In this document: one piece after another, positions 39,660 through 52,599 of the stretch
Numbering within the stretch: position 1 is the stretch's first letter
How the letters are laid out: each line of letters begins with the position of its first letter
Origin: Euwallacea fornicatus
Lineage: Eukaryota > Arthropoda > Insecta > Coleoptera > Curculionidae
Length of the DNA: 64,000 nt
NCBI RefSeq assembly: GCF_040115645.1
Contig: NW_027096031.1
Location: forward strand, 1 to 64,000
Direction of reading: 5' to 3'
Notes under the pieces: generated by a model
What the model was told of the DNA's origin: nothing
The model's input: only the letters and a program-made list of their open reading frames with translations
The model's database searches: none
Program-made: the position numbers and the translations under genes

Positions 39660-41895
39660 AAACACACAACTTTTGTGATTTTTCAAATTTTGAAGCTCGA
39701 TAACTTCGGCAAATGAGGTCCAAATTTCTTAAACAAAGTGTCAAATTGATCAACTCGACGAGATTTTGCAGATTCCACAACACATCATGATTGCATCTTG
39801 TTGAATTTCCAAGAAAAATAGTACTTTATGTGCTCAAACACACAACTTTTTTGACTTTTCAAATTTTGAAGCTCGATAACTTCGGCAAATCAGGTCCAAA
39901 TTTCTTAAACAAAGTGTCAAATTGATCAACTCGACGAGATTTTGCAGATTCCACAACACATCATGATTCCATCTTGTTGAATTTCCAAGAAAAATAGTAC
40001 ATTATGTGGTCAAACACACAACTTTTGTGATTTTTCAAATTTTGAAGCTCGATAACTTCGGCAAATGAGGTCCAAATTTCTTAAACAAAGTGTCAAATTG
40101 ATCAACTCGACGAGATCTTTAAGATGTCACAACACATCTTGATTCCATCTTGTGGAATTTCCAAGAAAAATAGTACTTTAGGTGCTCAAACACACAACTT
40201 TTGTGATTTTTCAAATTTTGAAGCTCGATAACTTCGGCAAATGAGGTCCAAATTTCTTAAACAAAGTGTCAAATTGAACAACTCGACGAGATTTTGCAGA
40301 TTCCACAACACATCATGATTCCATCTTGTTGAATTTCCAAGAAAAATAGTACATTATGTGGTCAAACACACAACTTTTGTGATTTTTCAAATTTTGAAGC
40401 TCGATAACTTCGGCAAATGAGGTCCAAATTTCTTAAACAAAGTGTCAAATTGATCATCTCGACGAGATCTTTAAGATGTCACAACACATCTTGATTCCAT
40501 CTTGTGGAATTTCCAAGAAAAATAGTACTTTAGGTGCTCAAACACACAACTTTTGTGATTTTTCAAATTTTGAAGCTCGATAACTTCGGCAAATGAGGTC
40601 CAAATTTCTTAAACAAAGTGTCAAATTGATCAACTCGACGAGATCTTTAAGATGTCACAACACATCTTGATTCCATCTTGTGGAATTTCCAAGAAAAATA
40701 GTACATTATGTGGTCAAACACACTACTTTTGTGATTTTTCAAATTTTGAAGCTCGATAACTTCGGCAAATGAGGTCCAAATTTCTTCAACAAAGTGTCAA
40801 ATTGATCAACTCGACGAGATCTTTAAGATGTCACAACACATCTTGATTCCATCTTGTGGAATTTCCAAGAAAAATAGTACTTTAGGTGCTCAAACACACA
40901 ACTTTTGTGATTTTTCAAATTTTGAAGCTCGATAACTTCGGCAAATGAGGTCCAAATTTCTTAAACAAAGTGTCAAATTGATCAACTCGACGAGATTTTG
41001 CAGATTCCACAACACATCATGATTGCATCTTGTTGAATTTCCAAGAAAAATAGTACTTTATGTGCTCAAACACACAACTTTTTTGACTTTTCAAATTTTG
41101 AAGCTCGATAACTTCGGCAAATCAGGTCCAAATTTCTTAAACAAAGTGTCAAATTGATCAACTCGACGAGATTTTGCAGATTCCACAACACATCATGATT
41201 CCATCTTGTTGAATTTCCAAGAAAAATAGTACATTATGTGGTCAAACACACAACTTTTGTGATTTTTCAAATTTTGAAGCTCGATAACTTCGGCAAATGA
41301 GGTCCAAATTTCTTAAACAAAGTGTCAAATTGATCAACTCGACGAGATCTTTAAGATGTCACAACACATCTTGATTCCATCTTGTGGAATTTCCAAGAAA
41401 AATAGTACTTTAGGTGCTCAAACACACAACTTTTGTGATTTTTCAAATTTTGAAGCTCGATAACTTCGGCAAATGAGGTCCAAATTTCTTAAACAAAGTG
41501 TCAAATTGAACAACTCGACGAGATTTTGCAGATTCCACAACACATCATGATTCCATCTTGTTGAATTTCCAAGAAAAATAGTACATTATGTGGTCAAACA
41601 CACAACTTTTGTGATTTTTCAAATTTTGAAGCTCGATAACTTCGGCAAATGAGGTCCAAATTTCTTAAACAAAGTGTCAAATTGATCATCTCGACGAGAT
41701 CTTTAAGATGTCACAACACATCTTGATTCCATCTTGTGGAATTTCCAAGAAAAATAGTACTTTAGGTGCTCAAACACACAACTTTTGTGATTTTTCAAAT
41801 TTTGAAGCTCGATAACTTCGGCAAATGAGGTCCAAATTTCTTAAACAAAGTGTCAAATTGATCAACTCGACGAGATCTTTAAGATGTCACAACAC
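39445..41895 (+). repeat. 1,232-bp (seven-monomer) tandem duplication
   Basis: Positions from about 39,445 to 40,676 match about 40,677 to 41,895 at an offset of 1,232 bp. Shared tags are the TTCTTCAAC monomer (GGTCC at 39541 and 40773) and GATCATCTC at 40452 and 41684. The left copy follows the ATCATTATTGC monomer, whose counterpart in the right copy is a different type (CATCTTGATTCC with CTTGTGGAAT). The right copy ends at about 41,900, where CATCTTG gives way to CATCATG. Confidence 0.88.
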
Positions 41896-44800
41896 ATCAT
41901 GATTGCATCTTGTTGAATTTCCAAGAAAAATAGTACTTTATGTGCTCAAACACACAACTTTTTTCACTTTTCAAATTTTGAAGCTCGATAACTTCGGCAA
42001 ATGAGGTCCAAATTTCTTAAACAAAGTGTCAAATTGATCAACTCGACGAGATTTTGCAGATTCCACAACACATCATGATTGCATCTTGTTGAATTTCCAA
42101 GAAAAATAGTACTTTAAGTGCTCAAACACACAACTTTTTTGATTTTTCAAATTTTGAAGCTCGATAACTTCGGCAAATCAGGTCCAAATTTCTTAAACAA
42201 AGTGTCAAATTGATCAACTCGACGAGATTTTGCAGATTCCACAACACATCATGATTGCATCTTGTTGAATTTCCAAGAAAAATAGTACTTTATGTGCTCA
42301 AACACACAACTTTTTTGATTTTTCAAATTTTGAAGCTCGATAACTTCCGCAAATCAGGTCCAAATTTCTTAAACAAAGTGTCAAATTGATCAACTCGACG
42401 AGATTTTGCAGATTCCACAACACATCATGATTCCATCTTGTTGAATTTCCAAGAAAAATAGTACTTTATGTGCTCAAACACACAACTTTTTTGATTTTTC
42501 AAATTTTGAAGCTCGATAACTTCGGCAAATCAGGTCCAAATTTCTTAAACAAAGTGTCAAATTGCTCAACTCGACGAGATTTTGCAGATTCCACAACACA
42601 TCATGATTGCATCTTGTTGAATTTCCAAGAAAAATAGTACTTTAGGTGCTCAAACACACAACTTTTGTGATTTTTCAAATTTTGAAGCTCGATAACTTCG
42701 GCAAATGAGGTCCAAATTTCTTAAACAAAGTGTCAAATTGAACAACTCGACGAGATTTTGCAGAATCCACAACACATCATGATTGCATCTTGTTGAATTT
42801 CCAAGAAAAATAGTACTTTATGTGCTCAAACACACAACTTTTTTGACTTTTCAAATTTTGAAGCTCGATAACTTCGGCAAATGAGGTCCAAATTTCTTAA
42901 ACAAAGTGTCAAATTGATCAACTCGACGAGATCTTTAAGATGTCATAACACATCTTGATTCCATCTTGTGGAATTTCCAAGAAAAATAGTACTTTAGGTG
43001 CTCAAACACACAACTTTTGTGATTTTTCAAATTTTGAAGCTCGATAACTTCGGCAAATCAGGTCCAAATTTCTTAAACAAAGTGTCAAATTGATCAACTC
43101 GACGAGATCTTTAAGATGTCACAACACATTATGATTGCATCTTGTTGAATTTCCAAGAAAAATAGTACATTATGTGGTCAAACACACTACTTTTGTGATT
43201 TTTCAAATTTTGAAGCTCGATAACTTCGGCAGATCAGGTCCAAATTTCTTAAACAAAGTGTCAAATTGATCAACTCGACGAGATCTTTAAGATATCACAA
43301 CACATCATGATTGCATCTTGTTGAATTTCCAAGAAAAATAGTACTTTAGGTGCTCAAACACACAACTTTTGTGATTTTTCAAATTTTGAAGCTCGATAAC
43401 TTCGGCAAATCAGGTCCAAATTTCTTAAACAAAGTGTCAAATTGATCAACTCGACGAGATTTTGCAAATTCCACAACACATCATGATTGCATCTTGTTGA
43501 ATTTCCAAGAAAAATAGTACTTTAGGTGCTCAAACACACAACTTTTTTGACTTTTCAAATTTTGAAGCTCGATAACTTCGGCAAATGAGGTCCAAATTTC
43601 TTAAACAAAGTGTCAAATTGATCAACTCGACGAGATCTTTAAGATGTCACAACACATCTTGATTCCATCTTGTGGAATTTCCAAGAAAAATAGTACTTTA
43701 GGTGCTGAAACACACAACTTTTGTGATTTTTCAAATTTTGAAGCTCGATAACTTCGGCAAATGAGGTCCAAATTTCTTAAACAAAGTGTCAAATTGATCA
43801 ACTCGACGAGATTTTGCAGATTCCACAACACATCATGATTGCATCTTGTTGAATTTCCAAGAAAAATAGTACATTATGTGGTCAAACACACTACTTTTGT
43901 GATTTTTCAAATTTTGAAGCTCGATAACTTCGGCAGATCAGGTCCAAATTTCTTAAACAAAGTGTCAAATTGATCAACTCGACGAGATCTTTAAGATATC
44001 ACAACACATCATGATTGCATCTTGTTGAATTTCCAAGAAAAATAGTACTTTAGGTGCTCAAACACACAACTTTTGTGATTTTTCAAATTTTGAAGCTCGA
44101 TAACTTCGGCAAATCAGGTCCAAATTTCTTAAACAAAGTGTCAAATTGATCAACTCGACGAGATTTTGCAGATTCCACAACACATCATGATTCCATCTTG
44201 TTGAATTTCCAAGAAAAATAGTACATTATGTGGTCAAACACACAACTTTTGTGATTTTTCAAATTTTGAAGCTCGATAACTTCGGCAAATGAGGTCCAAA
44301 TTTCTTAAACAAAGTGTCAAATTGATCAACTCGACGAGATTTTGCAGATTCCACAACACATCATGATTGCATCTTGTTGAATTTCCAAGAAAAATAGTAC
44401 TTTATGTGCTCAAACACACAACTTTTTTGACTTTTCAAATTTTGAAGCTCGATAACTTCGGCAAATCAGGTCCAAATTTCTTAAACAAAGTGTCAAATTG
44501 ATCAACTCGACGAGATTTTGCAGATTCCACAACACATCATGATTGCATCTTGTTGAATTTCCAAGAAAAATAGTACTTTATGTGGTCAAACACACAACTT
44601 TTGTGATTTTTCAAATTTTGAAGCTCGATAACTTCGGCAAATGAGGTCCAAATTTCTTAAACAAAGTGTCAAATTGATCAACTCGACGAGATTTTGCAGA
44701 TTCCACAACACATCATGATTGCATCTTGTGGAATTTCCAAGAAAAATAGTACTTTAGGTGCTCAAACACACAACTTTTGTGATTTTTCAAATTTTGAAGC

Positions 44801-47223
44801 TCGATAACTTCGGCAGATCAGGTCCAAGTTTCTTAAACAAAGTGTCAAATTGATCAACTCGACGAGATCTTTAAGATGTCACAACACATCTTGATTCCAT
44901 CTTGTGGAATTTCCAAGAAAAATAGTACTTTAGGTGCTCAAACACACAACTTTTGTGATTTTTCAAATTTTGAAGCTCGATAACTTCGGCAAATCAGGTC
45001 CAAATTTCTTAAACAAAGTGTCAAATTGATCAACTCGACGAGATCTTTAAGATGTCACAACACATCTTGATTCCATCTTGTGGAATTTCCAAGAAAAATA
45101 GTACTTTAGGTGCTCAAACACACAACTTTTGTGATTTTTCAAATTTTGAAGCTCGATAACTTCGGCAAATCAGGTCCAAATTTCTTAAACAAAGTGTCAA
45201 ATTGATCAACTCGACGAGATTTTGCAGAATCCACAACACATCATGATTGCATCTTGTTGAATTTCCAAGAAAAATAGTACTTTATGTGCTCAAACACACA
45301 ACTTTTTTGACTTTTCAAATTTTGAAGCTCGATAACTTCGGCAAATGAGGTCCAAATTTCTTAAACAAAGTGTCAAATTGATCAACTCGACGAGATTTTG
45401 CAGATTCCACAACACATCATGATTGCATCTTGTTGAATTTCCAAGAAAAATAGTACTTTAAGTGCTCAAACACACAACTTTTTTGATTTTTCAAATTTTG
45501 AAGCTCGATAACTTCGGCAAATCAGGTCCAAATTTCTTAAACAAAGTGTCAAATTGATCAACTCGACGAGATTTTGCAGATTCCACAACACATCATGATT
45601 CCATCTTGTTGAATTTCCAAGAAAAATAGTACATTATGTGGTCAAACACACAATTTTGTGATTTTTCAAATTTTGAAGCTCGATAACTTCGGCAAATGAG
45701 GTCCAAATTTCTTAAACAAAGTGTCAAATTGATCAACTCGACGAGATTTTGCAGATTCCACAACACATCATGATTGCATCTTGTTGAATTTCCAAGAAAA
45801 ATAGTACTTTATGTGCTCAAACACACAACTTTTTTGACTTTTCAAATTTTGAAGCTCGATAACTTCGGCAAATCAGGTCCAAATTTCTTAAACAAAGTGT
45901 CAAATTGATCAACTCGACGAGATCTTTAAGATGTCACAACACATCTTGATTCCATCTTGTGGAATTTCCAAGAAAAATAGTACTTTAGGTGCTCAAACAC
46001 ACAACTTTTGTGATTTTTCAAATTTTGAAGCTCGATAACTTCGGCAAATCAGGTCCAAATTTCTTAAACAAAGTGTCAAATTGATCAACTCGACGAGATT
46101 TTGCAGAATCCACAACACATCATGATTGCATCTTGTTGAATTTCCAAGAAAAATAGTACTTTATGTGCTCAAACACACAACTTTTTTGACTTTTCAAATT
46201 TTGAAGCTCGATAACTTCGGCAAATCAGGTCCAAATTTCTTAAACAAAGTGTCAAATTGATCAACTCGACGAGATCTTTAAGATATCACAACACATCATG
46301 ATTGCATCTTGTTGAATTTCCAAGAAAAATAGTACTTTAGGTGCTCAAACACACAACTTTTGTGATTTTTCAAATTTTGAAGCTCGATAACTTCGGCAAA
46401 TCAGGTCCAAATTTCTTAAACAAAGTGTCAAATTGATCAACTCGACGAGATTTTGCAGATTCCACAACACATCATGATTGCATCTTGTTGAATTTCCAAG
46501 AAAAATAGTACATTATGTGGTCAAACACACTACTTTTGTGATTTTTCAAATTTTGAAGCTCGATAACTTCGGCAGATCAGGTCCAAATTTCTTAAACAAA
46601 GTGTCAAATTGATCAACTCGACGAGATCTTTAAGATATCACAACACATCATGATTGCATCTTGTTGAATTTCCAAGAAAAATAGTACTTTAGGTGCTCAA
46701 ACACACAACTTTTGTGATTTTTCAAATTTTGAAGCTCGATAACTTCGGCAAATCAGGTCCAAATTTCTTAAACAAAGTGTCAAATTGATCAACTCGACGA
46801 GATTTTGCAGATTCCACAACACATCATGATTCCATCTTGTTGAATTTCCAAGAAAAATAGTACATTATGTGGTCAAACACACAACTTTTGTGATTTTTCA
46901 AATTTTGAAGCTCGATAACTTCGGCAAATGAGGTCCAAATTTCTTAAACAAAGTGTCAAATTGATCAACTCGACGAGATTTTGCAGATTCCACAACACAT
47001 CATGATTCCATCTTGTTGAATTTCCAAGAAAAATAGTACATTATGTGGTCAAACACACAACTTTTGTGATTTTTCAAATTTTGAAGCTCGATAACTTCGG
47101 CAAATGAGGTCCAAATTTCTTAAACAAAGTGTCAAATTGATCAACTCGACGAGATTTTGCAGATTCCACAACACATCATGATTGCATCTTGTTGAATTTC
47201 CAAGAAAAATAGTACTTTATGTG
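41896..47223 (+). repeat. Zone C satellite mosaic without a clean unit
   Basis: Ordinary 176-bp monomers of the zone C set. Visible landmarks are a TTTTTTCACTTTTC variant near 41960, CTTCCGC at 42344, ATGTCATAAC at 42940, the first TGCTGAAACA monomer near 43703, GGTCCAAGTT at 44821 and a one-base deletion (CAATTTTGTG) at 45651. Several of these tags reappear beyond 47 kb, singly and in changed order. This points to repeated short-range copying and not to one fixed HOR. Confidence 0.8.
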
Positions 47224-48680
47224 CTCAAACACACAACTTTTTTGATTTTTCAAATTTTGAAGCTCGATAACTTCGGCAAATCAGGTCCAAATTTCTTAAA
47301 CAAAGTGTCAAATTGATCAACTCGACGAGATTTTGCAGATTCCACAACACATCATGATTCATTCTTGTTGAATTTCCAAGAAAAATAGTACATTATGTGG
47401 TCAAACACACAATTTTGTGATTTTTCAAATTTTGAAGCTCGATAACTTCGGCAAATGAGGTCCAAATTTCTTAAACAAAGTGTCAAATTGATCAACTCGA
47501 CGAGATTTTGCAGATTCCACAACACATCATGATTGCATCTTGTTGAATTTCCAAGAAAAATAGTACTTTATGTGCTCAAACACACAACTTTTTTGACTTT
47601 TCAAATTTTGAAGCTCGATAACTTCGGCAAATCAGGTCCAAATTTCTTAAACAAAGTGTCAAATTGATCAACTCGACGAGATTTTGCAGATTCCACAACA
47701 CATCATGATTGCATCTTGTTGAATTTCCAAGAAAAATAGTACTTTATGTGGTCAAACACACAACTTTTGTGATTTTTCAAATTTTGAAGCTCGATAACTT
47801 CGGCAAATGAGGTCCAAATTTCTTAAACAAAGTGTCAAATTGATCAACTCGACGAGATTTTGCAGATTCCACAACACATCATGATTCCATCTTGTTGAAT
47901 TTCCAAGAAAAATAGTACATTATGTGGTCAAACACACAACTTTTGTGATTTTTCAAATTTTGAAGCTCGATAACTTCGGCAAATGAGGTCCAAATTTCTT
48001 AAACAAAGTGTCAAATTGATCAACTCGACGAGATTTTGCAGATTCCACAACACATCATGATTGCATTTTGTTGAATTTCCAAGAAAAATAGTACTTTATG
48101 TGCTCAAACACACAACTTTTTTGACTTTTCAAATTTTGAAGCTCGATAACTTCGGCAAATCAGGTCCAAATTTCTTAAACAAAGTGTCAAATTGATCAAC
48201 TCGACGAGATTTTGCAGATTCCACAACACATCATGATTGCATCTTGTTGAATTTCCAAGAAAAATAGTACTTTATGTGGTCAAACACACAACTTTTGTGA
48301 TTTTTCAAATTTTGAAGCTCGATAACTTCGGCAAATGAGGTCCAAATTTCTTAAACAAAGTGTCAAATTGATCAACTCGACGAGATTTTGCAGATTCCAC
48401 AACACATCATGATTGCATCTTGTGGAATTTCCAAGAAAAATAGTACTTTAGGTGCTCAAACACACAACTTTTGTGATTTTTCAAATTTTGAAGCTCGATA
48501 ACTTCGGCAAATCAGGTCCAAATTTCTTAAACAAAGTGCCAAATTGAACAACTCGACGAGATCTTTAAGATGTCACAACACATCTTGATTCCATCTTGTG
48601 GAATTTCCAAGAAAAATAGTACTTTAGGTGCTCAAACACACAACTTTTGTGATTTTTCAAATTTTGAAGCTCGATAACTT
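47224..48680 (+). repeat. Segment duplicated at 55,846-57,302 (offset 8,622 bp)
   Basis: Three tags coincide at the same offset: GATTCATTC at 47356 and 55978, the one-base deletion CAATTTTGTG at 47410 and 56032, and TTGCATTTTG at 48061 and 56683. The offset is 49 monomers minus two single-base deletions lying between. Similarity fades at the left edge (CTTTATGTGC against CTTTAGGTGC) and at 48,680 (GGCAAATC against GGCAGATC). Confidence 0.88.
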
Positions 48681-49349
48681 CGGCAAATCAGGTCCAAATT
48701 TCTTAAACAAAGTGTCAAATTGATCAACTCGACGAGATTTTGCAGAATCCACAACACATCATGATTGCATCTTGTTGAATTTCCAAGAAAAATAGTACTT
48801 TATGTGCTCAAACACACAACTTTTTTGACTTTTCAAATTTTGAAGCTCGATAACTTCGGCAAATGAGGTCCAAATTTCTTAAACAAAGTGTCAAATTGAT
48901 CAACTCGACGAGATCTTTAAGATGTCACAAAACATCTTGATTCCATCTTGTGGAATTTCCAAGAAAAATAGTACTTTAGGTGCTGAAACACACAACTTTT
49001 GTGATTTTTCAAATTTTGAAGCTCGATAACTTCGGCAAATGAGGTCCAAATTTCTTAAACAAAGTGTCAAATTGATCAACTCGACGAGATTTTGCAGATT
49101 CCACAACACATCATGATTGCATCTTGTTGAATTTCCAAGAAAAATAGTACTTTAAGTGCTCAAACACACAACTTTTTTGATTTTTCAAATTTTGAAGCTC
49201 GATAACTTCGGCAAATCAGGTCCAAATTTCTTAAACAAAGTGTCAAATTGATCAACTCGACGAGATTTTGCAGATTCCACAACACATCATGATTCCATCT
49301 TGTTGAATTTCCAAGAAAAATAGTACATTATGTGGTCAAACACACAATT

Positions 49350-51420
49350 TTGTGATTTTTCAAATTTTGAAGCTCGATAACTTCGGCAAATGAGGTCCAA
49401 ATTTCTTAAACAAAGTGTCAAATTGATCAACTCGACGAGATTTTGCAGATTCCACAACACATCATGATTGCATCTTGTTGAATTTCCAAGAAAAATAGTA
49501 CTTTATGTGCTCAAACACACAACTTTTTTGACTTTTCAAATTTTGAAGCTCGATAACTTCGGCAAATCAGGTCCAAATTTCTTAAACAAAGTGTCAAATT
49601 GATCAACTCGACGAGATTTTGCAGATTCCACAACACATCATGATTGCATCTTGTTGAATTTCCAAGAAAAATAGTACTTTATGTGGTCAAACACACAACT
49701 TTTGTGATTTTTCAAATTTTGAAGCTCGATAACTTCGGCAAATGAGGTCCAAATTTCTTAAACAAAGTGTCAAATTGATCAACTCGACGAGATTTTGCAG
49801 ATTCCACAACACATCATGATTGCATCTTGTGGAATTTCCAAGAAAAATAGTACTTTAGGTGCTCAAACACACAACTTTTGTGATTTTTCAAATTTTGAAG
49901 CTCGATAACTTCGGCAAATCAGGTCCAAATTTCTTAAACAAAGTGCCAAATTGAACAACTCGACGAGATCTTTAAGATGTCACAACACATCTTGATTCCA
50001 TCTTGTGGAATTTCCAAGAAAAATAGTACTTTAGGTGCTCAAACACACAACTTTTGTGATTTTTCAAATTTTGAAGCTCGATAACTTCGGCAGATCAGGT
50101 CCAAGTTTCTTAAACAAAGTGTCAAATTGATCAACTCGACGAGATTTTGCAGAATCCACAACACATCGTGATTGCATCTTGTTGAATTTCCAAGAAAAAT
50201 AGTACTTTATGTGCTCAAACACACAACTTTTTTGACTTTTCAAATTTTGAAGCTCGATAACTTCGGCAAATCAGGTCCAAATTTCTTAAACAAAGTGTCA
50301 AATTGATCAACTCGACGAGATCTTTAAGATGTCACAACACATCTTGATTCCATCTTGTGGAATTTCCAAGAAAAATAGTATTTTAGGTGCTCAAACACAC
50401 AACTTTTGTGATTTTTCAAATTTTGAAGCTCGATAACTTCGGCAAATCAGGTCCAAATTTCTTAAACAAAGTGTCAAATTGATCAACTCGACGAGATTTT
50501 GCAGAATCCACAACACATCATGATTGCATCTTGTTGAATTTCCAAGAAAAATAGTACTTTATGTGCTCAAACACACAACTTTTTTGACTTTTCAAATTTT
50601 GAAGCTCGATAACTTCGGCAAATCAGGTCCAAATTTCTTAAACAAAGTGTCAAATTGATCAACTCGACGAGATCTTTAAGATGTCACAACACATCTTGAT
50701 TCCATCTTGTGGAATTTCCAAGAAAAATAGTACTTTAGGTGCTGAAACACACAACTTTTGTGATTTTTCAAATTTTGAAGCTCGATAACTTCGGCAAATG
50801 AGGTCCAAATTTCTTAAACAAAGTGTCAAATTGATCAACTCGACGAGATTTTGCAGATTCCACAACACATCATGATTGCATCTTGTTGAATTTCCAAGAA
50901 AAATAGTACTTTAAGTGCTCAAACACACAACTTTTTTGATTTTTCAAATTTTGAAGCTCGATAACTTCGGCAAATCAGGTCCAAATTTCTTAAACAAAGT
51001 GTCAAATTGATCAACTCGACGAGATTTTGCAGATTCCACAACACATCATGATTCCATCTTGTTGAATTTCCAAGAAAAATAGTACATTATGTGGTCAAAC
51101 ACACAACTTTTGTGATTTTTCAAATTTTGAAGCTCGATAACTTCGGCAAATGAGGTCCAAATTTCTTAAACAAAGTGTCAAATTGATCAACTCGACGAGA
51201 TTTTGCAGATTCCACAACACATCATGATTGCATCTTGTGGAATTTCCAAGAAAAATAGTACTTTAGGTGCTCAAACACACAACTTTTGTGATTTTTCAAA
51301 TTTTGAAGCTCGATAACTTCGGCAAATCAGGTCCAAATTTCTTAAACAAAGTGCCAAATTGAACAACTCGACGAGATCTTTAAGATGTCACAACACATCT
51401 TGATTCCATCTTGTGGAATT
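49350..51420 (+). repeat. Segment duplicated at about 56,565-58,635 (offset 7,215 bp)
   Basis: GGTCCAAGTT at 50098 and 57313, ATCGTG at 50165 and 57380, and the TGCTGAAACA monomer at about 50740 and 57955 all share an offset of 7,215 bp (41 monomers minus 1). Private point differences are AGTATTTTAGG at about 50377 and a CAGG/GAGG difference near 50,622. The match ends where TGCTGAAACA at about 51443 faces TGCTCAAACA at about 58658. Together with the preceding and following duplications, the stretch beyond 55.8 kb is a composite of three earlier segments. Confidence 0.86.
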
Positions 51421-51748
51421 TCCAAGAAAAATAGTACTTTAGGTGCTGAAACACACAACTTTTGTGATTTTTCAAATTTTGAAGCTCGATAACTTCGGCA
51501 AATGAGGTCCAAATTTCTTAAACAAAGTGTCAAATTGATCAACTCGACGAGATCTTTAAGATGTCACAACACATCTTGATTCCATCTTGTGGAATTTCCA
51601 AGAAAAATAGTACTTTAGGTGCTGAAACACACAACTTTTGTGATTTTTCAAATTTTGAAGCTCGATAACTTCGGCAAATGAGGTCCAAATTTCTTAAACA
51701 AAGTGTCAAATTGATCAACTCGACGAGATTTTGCAGATTCCACAACAC
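51342..51748 (+). repeat. Two consecutive TGCTGAAACA-type monomers
   Basis: The rare TGCTGAAACA substitution, otherwise once per several kilobases (about 43703, 48981, 50740, 57955 and 61300), occurs in two consecutive monomers here (about 51443 and 51619). Both carry CTTGTGGAAT and GAGG. This is the smallest recognisable amplification in zone C, a single monomer duplicated in tandem. Confidence 0.82.
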
Positions 51749-52599
51749 ATCATGATTGCATCTTGTTGAATTTCCAAGAAAAATAGTACTTTAAGTGCTC
51801 AAACACACAACTTTTTTGATTTTTCAAATTTTGAAGCTCGATAACTTCGGCAAATCAGGTCCAAATTTCTTAAACAAAGTGTCAAATTGATCAACTCGAC
51901 GAGATTTTGCAGATTCCACAACACATCATGATTCCATCTTGTTGAATTTCCAAGAAAAATAGTACATTATGTGGTCAAACACACAACTTTTTTGATTTTT
52001 CAAATTTTGAAGCTCGATAACTTCGGCAAATGAGGTCCAAATTTCTTAAACAAAGTGTCAAATTGATCAACTCGACGAGATTTTGCAGATTCCACAACAC
52101 ATCATGATTGCATCTTGTTGAATTTCCAAGAAAAATAGTACTTTAAGTGCTCAAACACACAACTTTTTTGATTTTTCAAATTTTGAAGCTCGATAACTTC
52201 GGCAAATGAGGTCCAAATTTCTTAAACAAAGTGTCAAATTGATCAACTCGACGAGATTTTGCAGATTCCACAACACATCATGATTGCATCTTGTGGAATT
52301 TCCAAGAAAAATAGTACTTTAGGTGCTCAAACACACAACTTTTGTGATTTTTCAAATTTTGAAGCTCGATAACTTCGGCAAATGAGGTCCAAATTTCTTA
52401 AACAAAGTGTCAAATTGATCAACTCGACGAGATTTTGCAGATTCCACAACACATCATGATTGCATCTTGTGGAATTTCCAAGAAAAATAGTACTTTAGGT
52501 GCTCAAACACACAACTTTTGTGATTTTTCAAATTTTGAAGCTCGATAACTTCGGCAAATGAGGTCCAAATTTCTTAAACAAAGTGTCAAATTGATCAAC

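Noticed and set aside
43622..49109. A clean 30-monomer HOR in zone C suggested by TGCTGAAACA spacing of 5,278 bp
   Set aside because: The monomers that follow differ in type (about 43,850-44,160 against 49,130-49,440), and other tags fall at 29 or 30 monomers minus three bases, so the two stretches are not collinear. The equality with the zone A length is treated as coincidence.
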